A stretch of 55,025 nt of DNA from Alphaproteobacteria bacterium (lineage in GTDB: Bacteria; Pseudomonadota; Alphaproteobacteria; Micropepsales; Micropepsaceae), in contig JAJPIX010000017.1 in the NCBI GenBank assembly GCA_021324545.1, positions 1 to 55,025 of the forward strand, read 5' to 3'. Every line of letters begins with the position of its first letter. The stretch's first letter is position 1. This document shows, one piece after another, positions 26,117-36,066 of the stretch. The notes under the pieces were generated by a model, which had not been told where the DNA came from, made no database searches, and saw nothing but the letters and a program-made list of their open reading frames with translations. The position numbers and the translations under genes were made by a program.

Positions 26117-27523
26117 CTATAGCAGCATCGCAGCCGGTTCTTCGATGTATTGCCTGAAGGCCGCCAGAAAGCGCGCACCGGTGGCGCCGTCGATCACGCG
26201 ATGGTCGCAGGACATGGTGACCGTCATCATGGTGGCCCGTTCGATGCGGCCGTTGATGATGACGGCCCGCTCCTCGCCCGCGCCGACGGCCAGAATCGCC
26301 GATTGCGGCGGATTGATCACCGCCGTGAAGTCGCGGATGCCGAACATGCCCAGATTGGAGATCGAAAAGCTGCCGCCTTCATATTCCTGCGGCTTCAGCT
26401 TTTTCGCGCGGGCGCGTTCGGCAAGGCTCTTCACCTCGTTGGAGATGACGGCAAGCCCCTTCTCTTCCGCGCGGAACACGATGGGCGTGATCAGGCCGAA
26501 GTCGAGCGCCACCGCCACGCCCACATCGGCATGCTTGTGGCGAAGGATCGCGTCGTCCGTCCAGCTGGCGTTGACCTCCGGCACGCGCATCAGCGCCAGC
26601 GCGGCCGCCTTCACCACGAAATCATTGACCGAAAGCTTGAACCCGCCCTCGCCCTTCGGCGCGCGTTCGTTCAGCCGCACGCGCGTTTCGATCAGTTCGT
26701 CGATGCGGCAATCGACGGTGAGGTAATAGTGCGGGATGAGAGTCTTGGCCTGTGTCAGCCTTCGCGCGATCGCCTTGCGCATGGAATCGTGCGGGATCGC
26801 CTCGTAATCCTCGGGCTTGTAGAACAGCCGCGCGTCGGGCAGCGGCGCGATGCCGGCAACGCCCGCTCCGGCGGGCGGCGCGGCGGGTTGCAACCCCGGG
26901 CGCGCCGGCGCTGTTGCCTTGCCCTGTTTTTGCGCCGCTTCGACATCGGCCTTGACGATGCGTCCGCGCGGGCCCGTGCCGCTCAGGGCCGCGATGTCGA
27001 TGCCATTCTGATGCGCGAGCCGCTTCGCAAGCGGCGAGGCAAAGATGCGTTCGCCCTTCTTTCCTTCCCCGGAAAGGGGAAGGTTGCGCGCCGAAGGCGG
27101 GCGGGCGGTGGTCTCATGTGAGGCAGCCTGGCCACTCCCCGAACCGCTTTCGGCGGTCCGATCCTTCTCTTTCAGGGAAGGCATATTCTGTTCGGGCTTC
27201 TTTTCGTTCTTCGCCTCTGCGTGAACCGCATCCTTGATGGATTGCATGGCAGACGAAATGTCCACCGCGCCGGGTTTTTCGTCCTCACCGAGCAGCGTGG
27301 CGATCGGCTGGTTCACCTTCACGCCCTCGGTGCCCTCCGGCACAAGGATTTTTCCGATCTTTCCTTCATCGACGGCTTCGAATTCCATCGTGGCCTTGTC
27401 GGTTTCGATTTCGGCCAGGATGTCGCCGGAACGAACCGCGTCGCCTTCCTTCACGTGCCATTTGGCGAGCTTGCCCTCCTCCATCGTGGGCGAAAGCGCG
27501 GGCATGAGGATGTTGGTGGCCAC
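26117..27523 (-). CDS. pdhC: pyruvate dehydrogenase complex dihydrolipoamide acetyltransferase (E2)
   Basis: Forms the core of the pyruvate dehydrogenase complex and transfers acetyl from lipoyl to CoA. It is 468 residues: a lipoyl domain at 1-76 (lipoyl K43 in [10 protein letters not shown]), an Ala/Gly-rich linker, a peripheral-subunit-binding domain at about 161-197 ([20 protein letters not shown]), a second linker, and the catalytic domain with H441 in DHRVIDG. The GTG start at 27523 shares a base with the stop of the upstream GFA gene (TAGTG). Residues 139-157 are encoded by a palindromic element, and the lipoyl DNA is nearly identical to that of pdhB. Confidence 0.97.
   Translation of the reverse strand: MATNILMPALSPTMEEGKLAKWHVKEGDAVRSGDILAEIETDKATMEFEAVDEGKIGKILVPEGTEGVKVNQPIATLLGEDEKPGAVDISSAMQSIKDAVHAEAKNEKKPEQNMPSLKEKDRTAESGSGSGQAASHETTARPPSARNLPLSGEGKKGERIFASPLAKRLAHQNGIDIAALSGTGPRGRIVKADVEAAQKQGKATAPARPGLQPAAPPAGAGVAGIAPLPDARLFYKPEDYEAIPHDSMRKAIARRLTQAKTLIPHYYLTVDCRIDELIETRVRLNERAPKGEGGFKLSVNDFVVKAAALALMRVPEVNASWTDDAILRHKHADVGVAVALDFGLITPIVFRAEEKGLAVISNEVKSLAERARAKKLKPQEYEGGSFSISNLGMFGIRDFTAVINPPQSAILAVGAGEERAVIINGRIERATMMTVTMSCDHRVIDGATGARFLAAFRQYIEEPAAMLL
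27055..27110. repeat. palindromic repeat element inside the pdhC linker
   Basis: A perfect 8-bp stem CCTTCCCC (27063-27070) / GGGGAAGG (27076-27083) with a five-base loop, followed by GCGCGCCGAAGGCGGGC, which holds a smaller stem. This arrangement matches, from memory, a widespread alphaproteobacterial intergenic palindrome type. Here it is read in frame as about 19 linker residues (139-157) containing [10 protein letters not shown]. Confidence 0.6.
27296..27523 (-). repeat. lipoyl-domain direct repeat, copy in pdhC
   Basis: These 228 bases align without gaps to 29132-29359 in pdhB, with about 23 differences by hand count (roughly 90% identity including third codon positions). The similarity is too high for ordinary lipoyl-domain homology and suggests recent duplication or gene conversion. 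Confidence 0.85.
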
Positions 27524-27942
27524 TAGTTGCCCTCCAGCGCCCGCAGATTGCCGACGTTCTGTTCCCAATGCGCGCCGTCGAATTCCGTTGTCACGACCGA
27601 GCGGAATTCCTCCGCATTGAGGCAGCGAAAGTTCACGCTGTAGCTGTCCGGGTGCGAGCGCGGCACATAGAACGACTTGATGCCGCAGACGGAGCAGAAC
27701 AGGTGCTTCGCGGTGCCCGTGTTGAAGGTGTAGGAGGTGAGCACAGGTTCGCCGCGCAGGATCCTGAAGCGCGTTTTCGGCACGATCAGGTGCAGATAAC
27801 CGGTCATGCGGCAGATGGAGCAGTTGCAGTCGATCAGCTCCACTTCGTCCGGCGTCTCAATCTCGAACAGCACCGCGCCGCAGTGGCAGTGGCCGCGATG
27901 TTTGCCGAGTGGTTTTTCCTTTTTCTTACGCCGGGGCGCCAT
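27523..27942 (-). CDS. GFA-type (CENP-V/GFA domain) zinc protein
   Basis: A 139-residue protein of the glutathione-dependent formaldehyde-activating enzyme (GFA)-like family. Cysteine ligands are C19 and C21 (HCHCGA), C39, C41 and C44 (CNCSIC) and C83 and C86 (FCSVCG), the standard two-zinc arrangement. Most members have no proven formaldehyde activity, so function is open. It starts one base after the pdhB stop and its stop shares a base with the pdhC start, so it is fully embedded in the pdh operon. The basic N-terminus (RRKKKEK) may be unstructured. Confidence 0.9.
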   Translation of the reverse strand: MAPRRKKKEKPLGKHRGHCHCGAVLFEIETPDEVELIDCNCSICRMTGYLHLIVPKTRFRILRGEPVLTSYTFNTGTAKHLFCSVCGIKSFYVPRSHPDSYSVNFRCLNAEEFRSVVTTEFDGAHWEQNVGNLRALEGN

Positions 27943-27943
27943 G

Positions 27944-29359
27944 TCAGGACCTGTAGCAAACCGCCTTCGCCGCCGCGACAATCTCATCGGCATGCGGCAG
28001 CGCCAGCTTTTCCAGATTGGCGGCATACGGCATCGGCACATCCTTGCCGGTGATCTTGGCCGGCGGCGCATCAAGATAGTCGAACGCGTGCTCCACAACC
28101 TGCGCCGCAAGTTCCGAACCGATGGAGCAAATCGGCCATCCCTGTTCGACCGTGACGATGCGATTGGTCTTCTTCACGGATTCGATCACGGTCTGCGCAT
28201 CGAGCGGCCGCAGGGAGCGAAGATCGATCAACTCCGCGTCGATTCCTTCGGCCGCGAGCTTTTCCGCAGCTTCAAGGATCAGGCCCACGCAAATCGAATG
28301 CGCCACCAGCGTCACATCCTTGCCGCGCCGGATCACGCGGGCCTTGCCGATGGGCACCAGATATTCCTCCATTTTCGGTACCGGAAACGACCGGCCGTAA
28401 ACGATTTCATTTTCCAGGACTATGACGGGGTTGGGATCGCGAATGGCCGATTTCAGCAACCCCTTCGCGTCCGCCGCGAAATAGGGCGCAACAACCTTCA
28501 ATCCCGGCACATGCGCATACCAGCTGGAATAATCCTGGCTATGCTGGGCCGCGACCCGTGCGGCAGGCCCGTTCGGTCCGCGGAACACGACGGGGCAATT
28601 CATTTGCCCGCCCGACATGTAGCGCGTCTTGGCGGCGGAATTGATGAGCTGATCCATCGCCTGCATCGCGAAGTTCCATGTCATGAATTCGACAATCGGC
28701 CGCAACCCGCCGAAGGCCGCGCCGACGCCAAGGCCCGCAAATCCATGTTCGGTGATCGGCGTATCGATAACACGCTCGGGTCCGAATTCCTCGAGCAGGC
28801 CCTGGCTCACCTTGTACGCGCCCTGGTATTGCGCCACCTCCTCGCCCATCAGGAACACGGTTTTGTCGCGGCGCATTTCTTCGGCCATCGCATCGCGCAG
28901 GGCTTCGCGCACGGTTATGGTCACCATTTCGGTGCCGGCCGGCACTTCGGTATCGGACAGCGCTGCTTCCGCAATTTCCAGGGCGTCGGCCTTTCTGGCC
29001 GCAGGCCTGGCGCGCGTTTCTTCCTCTCGGACTTCCTTGCGGGCTTCGCGCTTTGTCTCTTCGCGGCCGCCTCCGGTTTGCGTTGCGGCGACAGGCTCTG
29101 CCTCTTCGCCCGCATCGCCGTCCGCCAGAAGCGTGGCAATGGGCTGGTTCACCTTCACGCCTTCGGTGCCCTCCGGCACAAGGATCTTTCCGATCTTTCC
29201 TTCATCGACGGCTTCGAATTCCATCGTCGCCTTGTCGGTTTCGATCTCGGCCAGAATGTCGCCGGAGTGGACGTCCTGGCCCTCCTTCACGAGCCATTTG
29301 GCGATCTTGCCCTCTTCCATCGTGGGCGAGAGCGCGGGCATGAGGATTTGCGTGGCCAT
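27944..29359 (-). CDS. pdhB: pyruvate dehydrogenase E1 component subunit beta with lipoyl domain
   Basis: With PdhA, decarboxylates pyruvate and acetylates lipoyl groups. It is 471 residues: an N-terminal lipoyl domain (1-78, K43 in [10 protein letters not shown]), a charged linker of about 60 residues ([15 protein letters not shown]), and the E1-beta transketolase-like domain from about residue 143 ([20 protein letters not shown]). Fusion of a lipoyl domain to E1-beta is a known alphaproteobacterial trait. The start directly follows the pdhA stop (TAGATG). Its lipoyl DNA is a near copy of that in pdhC. Confidence 0.97.
   Translation of the reverse strand: MATQILMPALSPTMEEGKIAKWLVKEGQDVHSGDILAEIETDKATMEFEAVDEGKIGKILVPEGTEGVKVNQPIATLLADGDAGEEAEPVAATQTGGGREETKREARKEVREEETRARPAARKADALEIAEAALSDTEVPAGTEMVTITVREALRDAMAEEMRRDKTVFLMGEEVAQYQGAYKVSQGLLEEFGPERVIDTPITEHGFAGLGVGAAFGGLRPIVEFMTWNFAMQAMDQLINSAAKTRYMSGGQMNCPVVFRGPNGPAARVAAQHSQDYSSWYAHVPGLKVVAPYFAADAKGLLKSAIRDPNPVIVLENEIVYGRSFPVPKMEEYLVPIGKARVIRRGKDVTLVAHSICVGLILEAAEKLAAEGIDAELIDLRSLRPLDAQTVIESVKKTNRIVTVEQGWPICSIGSELAAQVVEHAFDYLDAPPAKITGKDVPMPYAANLEKLALPHADEIVAAAKAVCYRS
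29132..29359 (-). repeat. lipoyl-domain direct repeat, copy in pdhB
   Basis: The partner of 27296-27523: the same orientation, 228 bases, no gaps. The two copies lie 1,836 bases apart, so recombination between them would delete the E1-beta domain, the GFA gene and one lipoyl copy. Confidence 0.85.
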
Positions 29360-30364
29360 CTAAGCGAGCACGTCGGTGTAAAGTTCGTCCGGTTTCGGTT
29401 CGGGGCTTTCGGTGGCGAATTCCGCAGCGGCGTTCACGGTCGCGCGGATGTCCTTGTCGATCTGTTTGAGGTCGGCGTCACTCAGCGTGCCGCGCTGTAC
29501 GAGGCGCTGGCCGTAATGATCGATGGGATCGCGCTTTTCGCGCACCTCCTGGACTTCCTCGCGCGTGCGGTATTTCGCCGGGTCGCTCATGGAATGGCCG
29601 CGATAGCGATAGGTCTTCATTTCCAGAATGATCGGCCCCTTGCCTGAACGCGCAAATTCGATCGCCTTCAGCCCCGCGGCATGAACGGCTTCCACATCCA
29701 TGCCATCCACCTGCTCGCCGGGAATGCCGAAGGAAGCGCCGCGCCTGAAGAAATGTGTTTCAGCGCTGGAACGCTCCACGCTGGTGCCCATGGCATACTG
29801 GTTGTTCTCGATGATGTAGACCACGGGGAGCTTCCACAGCTGCGCCATGTTGAAGCTTTCATAGACCTGGCCCTGGTTGGCCGCGCCGTCGCCGAAATAG
29901 GTCAGCGTGACTGCGCCGTTCTTTTTGTACTTGTTGGAAAACGCCAGCCCGGTTCCGATCGGCACCTGTGCGCCCACGATGCCGTGGCCGCCGAAGAAAT
30001 TCTTCTCGCGGCTGAACATGTGCATCGAGCCGCCCTTGCCTTTGGAATAGCCGGTTTCGCGGCCGGTCAACTCGGCCATCACGCCGCGGGGATTCATGCC
30101 GCTGGCCAGCATATGGCCGTGGTCGCGATAGGCCGTGATCACCTGATCGCCCTCTTTCAGGGCGGCCTGCATGCCCACCACAACGGCCTCCTGGCCGATA
30201 TAGAGGTGACAGAAACCGCCGATCAGGCCCATGCCGTAAAGCTGACCGGCCTTCTCCTCGAACCGGCGAATGAGAAGCATGTCGGAATAGAACTTGCGCG
30301 CGAGCGCCGGATCGGCGGCAGACGAACCGGAGTCGATCGTCGCGGCGGGCTGGGCGCTTGCCAT
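29360..30364 (-). CDS. pdhA: pyruvate dehydrogenase E1 component subunit alpha
   Basis: The thiamine-diphosphate-binding subunit of pyruvate dehydrogenase E1, 334 residues. The ThDP motif is GDG (158-160, YFGDGAANQGQ) with ENNQYAMGT at about 186-194. MHMFSREKNFFGGHGIVGAQ and RYRGHSMSDPAKYR (the usual phospho-loop-like segment) fit the family. The ATG at 30364 is preceded by AGGGAGA; an in-frame start 15 codons upstream lacks such a site. It begins the pdh run; ftsB lies upstream on the same strand. Confidence 0.97.
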   Translation of the reverse strand: MASAQPAATIDSGSSAADPALARKFYSDMLLIRRFEEKAGQLYGMGLIGGFCHLYIGQEAVVVGMQAALKEGDQVITAYRDHGHMLASGMNPRGVMAELTGRETGYSKGKGGSMHMFSREKNFFGGHGIVGAQVPIGTGLAFSNKYKKNGAVTLTYFGDGAANQGQVYESFNMAQLWKLPVVYIIENNQYAMGTSVERSSAETHFFRRGASFGIPGEQVDGMDVEAVHAAGLKAIEFARSGKGPIILEMKTYRYRGHSMSDPAKYRTREEVQEVREKRDPIDHYGQRLVQRGTLSDADLKQIDKDIRATVNAAAEFATESPEPKPDELYTDVLA

Positions 30365-30480
30365 TCCGTTCTCCCTGATGCCCGGGCGGGCGGGCGGTGG
30401 TTTTGGCAAGCATGGGCTTGTTTGGCAAGCCGTGAAGGACCATCAGGCCTGCGGCCCTTGGAACGAATAAGCCAGCGCAA

Positions 30481-30798
30481 TCAATGGCTGTCGCGAGGCA
30501 CGTCCACCTGGCCGGGCTGGCTTTCCAGCTGCTGGCCGCGGGCCAGTTCCTCCACCAGATCCGGATCGATCGAGCCCGGCTTCAGAAGCTGGATGCGGTG
30601 TTCCAGACGCAGCCGGTCGGCGCGAAGGGCGGCCAGCCGGTCCTGTTCCATCTGCAGCTGCGACCGGGCGGCTGTGAGCTGCACGAAGCCGCGCTCGCCC
30701 CAAATCGCGTAATAGCCGAAATAGGCCGAAGCCGCGACCGAGATGGCCGGAAGCACCATGAGCGCAAGAAAGCGCGAAACGCTGTGCCGAATTCGCAT
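30481..30798 (-). CDS. ftsB: septum formation initiator family protein (FtsB/DivIC)
   Basis: A 105-residue bitopic membrane protein of the divisome, which with FtsL and FtsQ helps activate septal peptidoglycan synthesis. One N-terminal membrane segment (LALMVLPAISVAASAYFGYYA) is followed by a coiled coil (LTAARSQLQMEQDRLAALRA) and a short C-terminal tail. Its position between eno and pdhA is the usual alphaproteobacterial location. The first ATG is at 30798; no clear ribosome-binding site is visible. Three GANTC sites lie at the start of the gene and its upstream region. Confidence 0.9.
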   Translation of the reverse strand: MRIRHSVSRFLALMVLPAISVAASAYFGYYAIWGERGFVQLTAARSQLQMEQDRLAALRADRLRLEHRIQLLKPGSIDPDLVEELARGQQLESQPGQVDVPRDSH

Positions 30799-30826
30799 GA
30801 TTCGCAACGAATCACGGACTGATTCG
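30799..30826. promoter_or_regulatory. GANTC cluster with perfect palindrome upstream of ftsB
   Basis: GATTC at 30799-30803, GAATC at 30809-30813 and GATTC at 30821-30825 are three CcrM-type methylation sites in 27 bases. The last two are arms of a perfect palindrome, CGAATCA-CGGAC-TGATTCG (30808-30826). Confidence 0.5.
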
Positions 30827-30854
30827 CGGCGTCAAGCGAAAATGCGTTAACGCG

Positions 30855-32129
<1,275 letters not shown>

Positions 32130-32244
32130 TTAATTCTCCCGACAGGAAAAGCGTATGGCGCCCGCCTTCTAGGACCTTAGGCTTGCGCCATCAAGCGGGC
32201 CACGCAGGCCCTCGACGCCCCGAACAGGAGTCCGGTCAGGATCC

Positions 32245-33111
32245 ATGCGCATAAGAATTCTGATCCTTGCTGGCGCGCTTTTGGTCACGCCGGCCTTTGC
32301 TGCAGTGGCCGGGGCCCAGCCGGCCAATCAATCCCGGGAAATGCCCGAACAGATACGTCCCCGGCGGGCCTTGCCGCCGTATCTGTTCATGCTCTGGCGG
32401 CAGCAGCACCCGGGAGAGCGGTTCGGCCAGATCTGGACCTCAATGTCCGAGCAGGATCGGCAAAAGCTGCGCAGCGATTTGCAGGCCAAATGGGATGCGC
32501 TTTCCGCAGATCAGCAGAACGACATCAGGGCGCGCATCCGCGACCTTCGCGAGCAGCGGCGCGCCCGGCGCCTGCGCCTGCAGGGCCAAACGGCCGCCGC
32601 TGCAAACGGAGCGAATCAAGTAAGCTCCGCCCCCGCTGAAACGGCGCCATCGGGGGATGCAATCATGAACACAACCGCCATGCCTGTCACGCTGGTGACA
32701 GCGATCATCACCATTCTCGCCCTCCTCTTTTATTTCTGGACCGGGCTGAATGTCGGCCGCATGCGCGGCAAGCACGGCATCAAGGCGCCCGCCATGACGG
32801 GCAACCCCGAATTCGAATGTGCGGTGCGTGTGCAGATGAACACGCTGGAGTGGATTGTCGTGTTCCTACCGATGCTGTGGCTGGCCACGGTCTATTTCTC
32901 GCCTGCGATGAGCATCGCCTGGCTGGGCTGGCTGCCGGCGGCATTCGGCGTCTTATGGATCGCCGGCCGCGTGCTCTACATGACCGGATACATGCAGGCG
33001 CCGGAAAAGCGCGAACTCGGCTTTGGAATCGCCGCATTTGCCGTGTTGGGCCTTTTGATCATGGCGATCATCGGAATTGTCATGCAGTGGACGGCGGCTG
33101 GCGCTGCGTGA
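32245..33111 (+). CDS. secreted DUF3106-like domain fused in frame to a MAPEG-family membrane domain
   Basis: A single 288-residue open frame with two parts. Residues 1-24 form a signal peptide, and 40-125 a charged helical segment (FGQIWTSMSEQDRQKLRSDL and WDALSADQQNDIRARIRDL) resembling DUF3106. From residue 141 (MNTTAMPVTLVTAIITILAL) it becomes a complete four-helix MAPEG domain with the diagnostic RVQMNTLEWIVVFLP; MAPEG proteins include membrane glutathione transferases. An internal ATG at 32665 has GGGGGA seven bases upstream, so the MAPEG part may also be made alone. Topology as a fusion would be odd: signal peptide, periplasmic linker, then helices. Its stop abuts that of convergent kdsA. 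Confidence 0.8.
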   Translation: MRIRILILAGALLVTPAFAAVAGAQPANQSREMPEQIRPRRALPPYLFMLWRQQHPGERFGQIWTSMSEQDRQKLRSDLQAKWDALSADQQNDIRARIRDLREQRRARRLRLQGQTAAAANGANQVSSAPAETAPSGDAIMNTTAMPVTLVTAIITILALLFYFWTGLNVGRMRGKHGIKAPAMTGNPEFECAVRVQMNTLEWIVVFLPMLWLATVYFSPAMSIAWLGWLPAAFGVLWIAGRVLYMTGYMQAPEKRELGFGIAAFAVLGLLIMAIIGIVMQWTAAGAA

Positions 33112-33948
33112 TCAGGCGCGGCGCCGTTTCGCGATCCGGTCCAGTTCGACCAATTCGGCCAGCAGCGCCGGCACGGTTTTGATGTCGAGCATGTTGGGTC
33201 CGTCGCTCGGCGCGCGGTCCGGATCCTGATGCGTCTCCATGAAAACCGCCGCCACGCCCACGGCAACCGCGGCGCGCGCAATCACGGGCGCCATCGCGCG
33301 GTTGCCGCCCGACGACGTGCCCTTCCCGCCCGGCTTTTGAACCGCGTGCGTTGCGTCCATCACGACGGGTGCGCCGAGCTTTTCCATTTCCGGGAGCCCC
33401 GTCATGTCCACAACAAGCGTGTTGTAGCCGAAGCTTGTCCCGCGTTCGGTGACGAGTACATTCGCATTGCCTGCGCCGATGATCTTTTCGATCACGTTCT
33501 TCATGTCCCAGGGCGCAAGGAACTGCCCTTTCTTGACATTCACCACCTTGCCGGTCTTTGCGGCCGCCACAAGCAGGTCGGTTTGCCGGCAAAGAAATGC
33601 CGGTATCTGCAGCACATCCACAACCTCGGCGACGGGGGCGCACTGCTCCCGCTCATGCACGTCGGTCAGGACAGGTATGCCAAGCCGGGAGCGCAGATCG
33701 GCAAAGATCGGCAGGGAATCCTTCAGGCCGAGGCCGCGCTTGCCGGCGGCGCTGGTGCGGTTCGCCTTGTCGAAACTCGTCTTGTAGATCAGTCCCACAC
33801 CCGCCTTGGCCGCAATCTCTTTCAGCGCGGACGCGATTTCGAAGGCATGGGCGCGGCTTTCGAGCTGGCAGGGCCCCGCGATGATGGCGAGCGGCAGCCG
33901 GTTGCCGATTTCGACCGCGCCGATCCTGACCGTTTCGCTGACATTCAT
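33112..33948 (-). CDS. kdsA: 3-deoxy-8-phosphooctulonate synthase
   Basis: Condenses arabinose 5-phosphate with phosphoenolpyruvate to KDO 8-phosphate for lipopolysaccharide. It is 278 residues, complete. Signature segments are IIAGPCQLESRAHAFEIA, YKTSFDKANRTS, GIPVLTDVHE, LQIPAFLCRQTDLLVAAA and VNVKKGQFLAPWDMKNV. The C in AGPCQ at about residue 27 could indicate a metal-dependent form, but the class was not resolved. It indicates a Gram-negative LPS-bearing host. It sits between pyrG and eno in conserved order and diverges from the ClC gene. Confidence 0.97.
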   Translation of the reverse strand: MNVSETVRIGAVEIGNRLPLAIIAGPCQLESRAHAFEIASALKEIAAKAGVGLIYKTSFDKANRTSAAGKRGLGLKDSLPIFADLRSRLGIPVLTDVHEREQCAPVAEVVDVLQIPAFLCRQTDLLVAAAKTGKVVNVKKGQFLAPWDMKNVIEKIIGAGNANVLVTERGTSFGYNTLVVDMTGLPEMEKLGAPVVMDATHAVQKPGGKGTSSGGNRAMAPVIARAAVAVGVAAVFMETHQDPDRAPSDGPNMLDIKTVPALLAELVELDRIAKRRRA

Positions 33949-34101
33949 GACCGTTCTCTACCATCCGGCCGGGGCCATTCCCATTTGTTTCTGCAGCCGG
34001 GGTAAATCTCATGCGCCCTCTCGCCGCATAAGCATTGCGCGCGCATGGCGCACGCGTTAAGCGCAGGTGCCTTGGGTCCCATCCCCGGCACCGAAACCAC
34101 C

Positions 34102-35922
34102 ATGACCACCACCGCCAGCACCGGCCAGCGAAAGCCTGGCGCTTTCGCCAATGCCGCCCGTCAGGGCGATTTCACCGCCGATCCGCGGCTGCTCATTCTC
34201 AGCGCCATGGCGCTGGTCGCCGGTGCCGGCGGCGCCGCTTCGGCGTGGCTGCTGCTGAAGATGATCGCGTTTTTCACCAATCTCGCCTTCTTCGGCCGGA
34301 TCAGCACGGCGGCCGTCTCGATCTCCGGCTCGCCGCTCGGGCCCTACATCATTCTCGTACCGGTGATAGGCAGCCTGATCGTGGGCCTCATGGCGCGCTT
34401 CGGGTCGGAGAAGATCCGCGGCCACGGAATTCCCGAAGCCATCGAAGCCATCCTGATCGGGCAGAGCCGGATCGAGCCAAAGGTCGCCGCCCTCAAGCCG
34501 CTGTCCTCTGCGATTTCCATCGGCACCGGGGGGCCGTTTGGCGCCGAAGGACCGATCATCATGACGGGCGGCGCGCTTGGCTCGCTGTTCGCGCAACTGT
34601 TCAATCTGAGCGCGGCCGAGCGGAAGACATTGCTTGTGGCAGGCGCGGCCGCCGGCATGACGGCCATCTTCAACACGCCGATCGCTGCGGTTCTGCTTGC
34701 GGTCGAACTTCTGCTGTTCGAATGGAAGCCGCGCAGTTTCATTCCCGTCGCCGCCGCGGCGATCGTCGCCGCCGCGATCCGCCCGTACATCCTGGGCTCG
34801 GGCCCTCTGTTTCCCTTCAGCGGCGATCCTGCGATGCCATGGTGGGGGCTGGCCCTGTGCGCGCTCGCCGGATTGGTTGCCGGCCTTCAATCGGCGTTGA
34901 CAACGCTGTGCCTCTATGGCGTCGAGGACCTGTTCCACAAGCTTCCCGTCCACTGGATGTGGTGGCCGGCCATCGGCGGTCTTGTTGTGGGAGTTGGCGG
35001 CTGGCTTGATCCCTCCGCGCTCGGCGTCGGCTACGACGTCATCCGCGCGCTGCTGCACGGACAGCTTGACGCCATCGCGACCTCGAAGCTGCTGGTGGAC
35101 AAGGCGGTCATCTGGGTCGTGGCGCTTTCCTCCGGCACATCCGGAGGCGTCCTGGCGCCGCTGCTCATCATGGGCGGCGCGCTCGGCGGAATTGAAGCGC
35201 ATGTCATGCCCTTTGGCGGGCCGGGCTTCTGGGCCCTGCTCGGCATGGCGGCCATTCTCGGCGGCACGATGCGCGCGCCATTGACGTCCACGCTGTTCGC
35301 CATCGAACTGACGGGCGACGTCCATGTTTTTCCGGCGGTGCTGGTGGCGTCCGTCAGCGCCTTTGCCGTGACGGTTCTGCTGATGAGCCGCTCGATTCTG
35401 ACTGAGCGCATCGCGCGGCGTGGCCTGCATATCGCCCGCGAATACAGCGTCGATCCGTTCGAAAGCACGCGCGTGGCGGACATCATGGCCAGACCCGTGC
35501 ACACGCTGGCGGCTTCGATTCCCGTCCCGGAGGCCATTGCCTTCTTCATGGTCGCAGAAGGCACGCGCCGCCACAAAAGCTATCCGGTCGTGGACGGCCA
35601 GAATCATGTCATCGGCATGGTGTCGCGGTCGGATGTGCTGCGCTGGTCGCGCGACGGATTCAACGAGACCGACACGCTGGGGCACATGCTCGACAAGGGC
35701 TCGCTCGTGTTCGGCTACGATGACGAGCCGGTTGGCGCCCTTGCCGACCGCATGGCCCGGACCGACGTGGGGCGGGTTCCCATACTCAGCCGTGCGACGG
35801 GAACCTTGGTGGGCCTTGTGGCGCGCCGTGATCTGTTGCGCGTGCGCACCAGGGTCATCCGGGAAGAACGGCACCGCAGGCGAATCTTGCGGCTGGACAT
35901 CCGTGCCTCTGACACGGATTGA
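34102..35922 (+). CDS. ClC-type chloride channel/transporter with C-terminal CBS pair
   Basis: About 606 residues: a ClC membrane domain of some ten helices followed by two CBS domains. The ion-pathway motifs are GHGIPEAIEA (usually GSGIP), GTGGPFGAEGPIIMTGG with the gating glutamate in GAEGP, and SSGTSGGVLAPLLIMGG. The CBS region begins near RVADIMARPVHTLAAS and may sense adenosine nucleotides. Whether it is a channel or a chloride/proton exchanger cannot be decided from sequence. An in-frame ATG at 34045 is an alternative start. It is the only plus-strand gene between pyrG and kdsA. Confidence 0.93.
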   Translation: MTTTASTGQRKPGAFANAARQGDFTADPRLLILSAMALVAGAGGAASAWLLLKMIAFFTNLAFFGRISTAAVSISGSPLGPYIILVPVIGSLIVGLMARFGSEKIRGHGIPEAIEAILIGQSRIEPKVAALKPLSSAISIGTGGPFGAEGPIIMTGGALGSLFAQLFNLSAAERKTLLVAGAAAGMTAIFNTPIAAVLLAVELLLFEWKPRSFIPVAAAAIVAAAIRPYILGSGPLFPFSGDPAMPWWGLALCALAGLVAGLQSALTTLCLYGVEDLFHKLPVHWMWWPAIGGLVVGVGGWLDPSALGVGYDVIRALLHGQLDAIATSKLLVDKAVIWVVALSSGTSGGVLAPLLIMGGALGGIEAHVMPFGGPGFWALLGMAAILGGTMRAPLTSTLFAIELTGDVHVFPAVLVASVSAFAVTVLLMSRSILTERIARRGLHIAREYSVDPFESTRVADIMARPVHTLAASIPVPEAIAFFMVAEGTRRHKSYPVVDGQNHVIGMVSRSDVLRWSRDGFNETDTLGHMLDKGSLVFGYDDEPVGALADRMARTDVGRVPILSRATGTLVGLVARRDLLRVRTRVIREERHRRRILRLDIRASDTD

Positions 35923-36066
35923 CCCGTCAATGGAACATTAAGCGCACGCGCCGGCGCGCCGCTTTAACAACCCCGCTCCTGAATCGTTGAACCGAACGAT
36001 GAAGCCCGCAAAATCCCGGGCGCGCGGCGCGAACGGACGTTCTTTTCCGCTAATTATTTCCGAAGA

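Noticed and set aside
34057-35874. A 605-residue minus-strand frame opposite the ClC gene
   Set aside because: Arg/Gln/His-rich antisense shadow with no motif; the ClC motifs on the other strand are decisive.
36031-36046. Terminator candidate GAACGGACGTTC followed by TTTT after the ClC gene
   Set aside because: The stem is only four to five base pairs with a two- to four-base loop, too weak to call.
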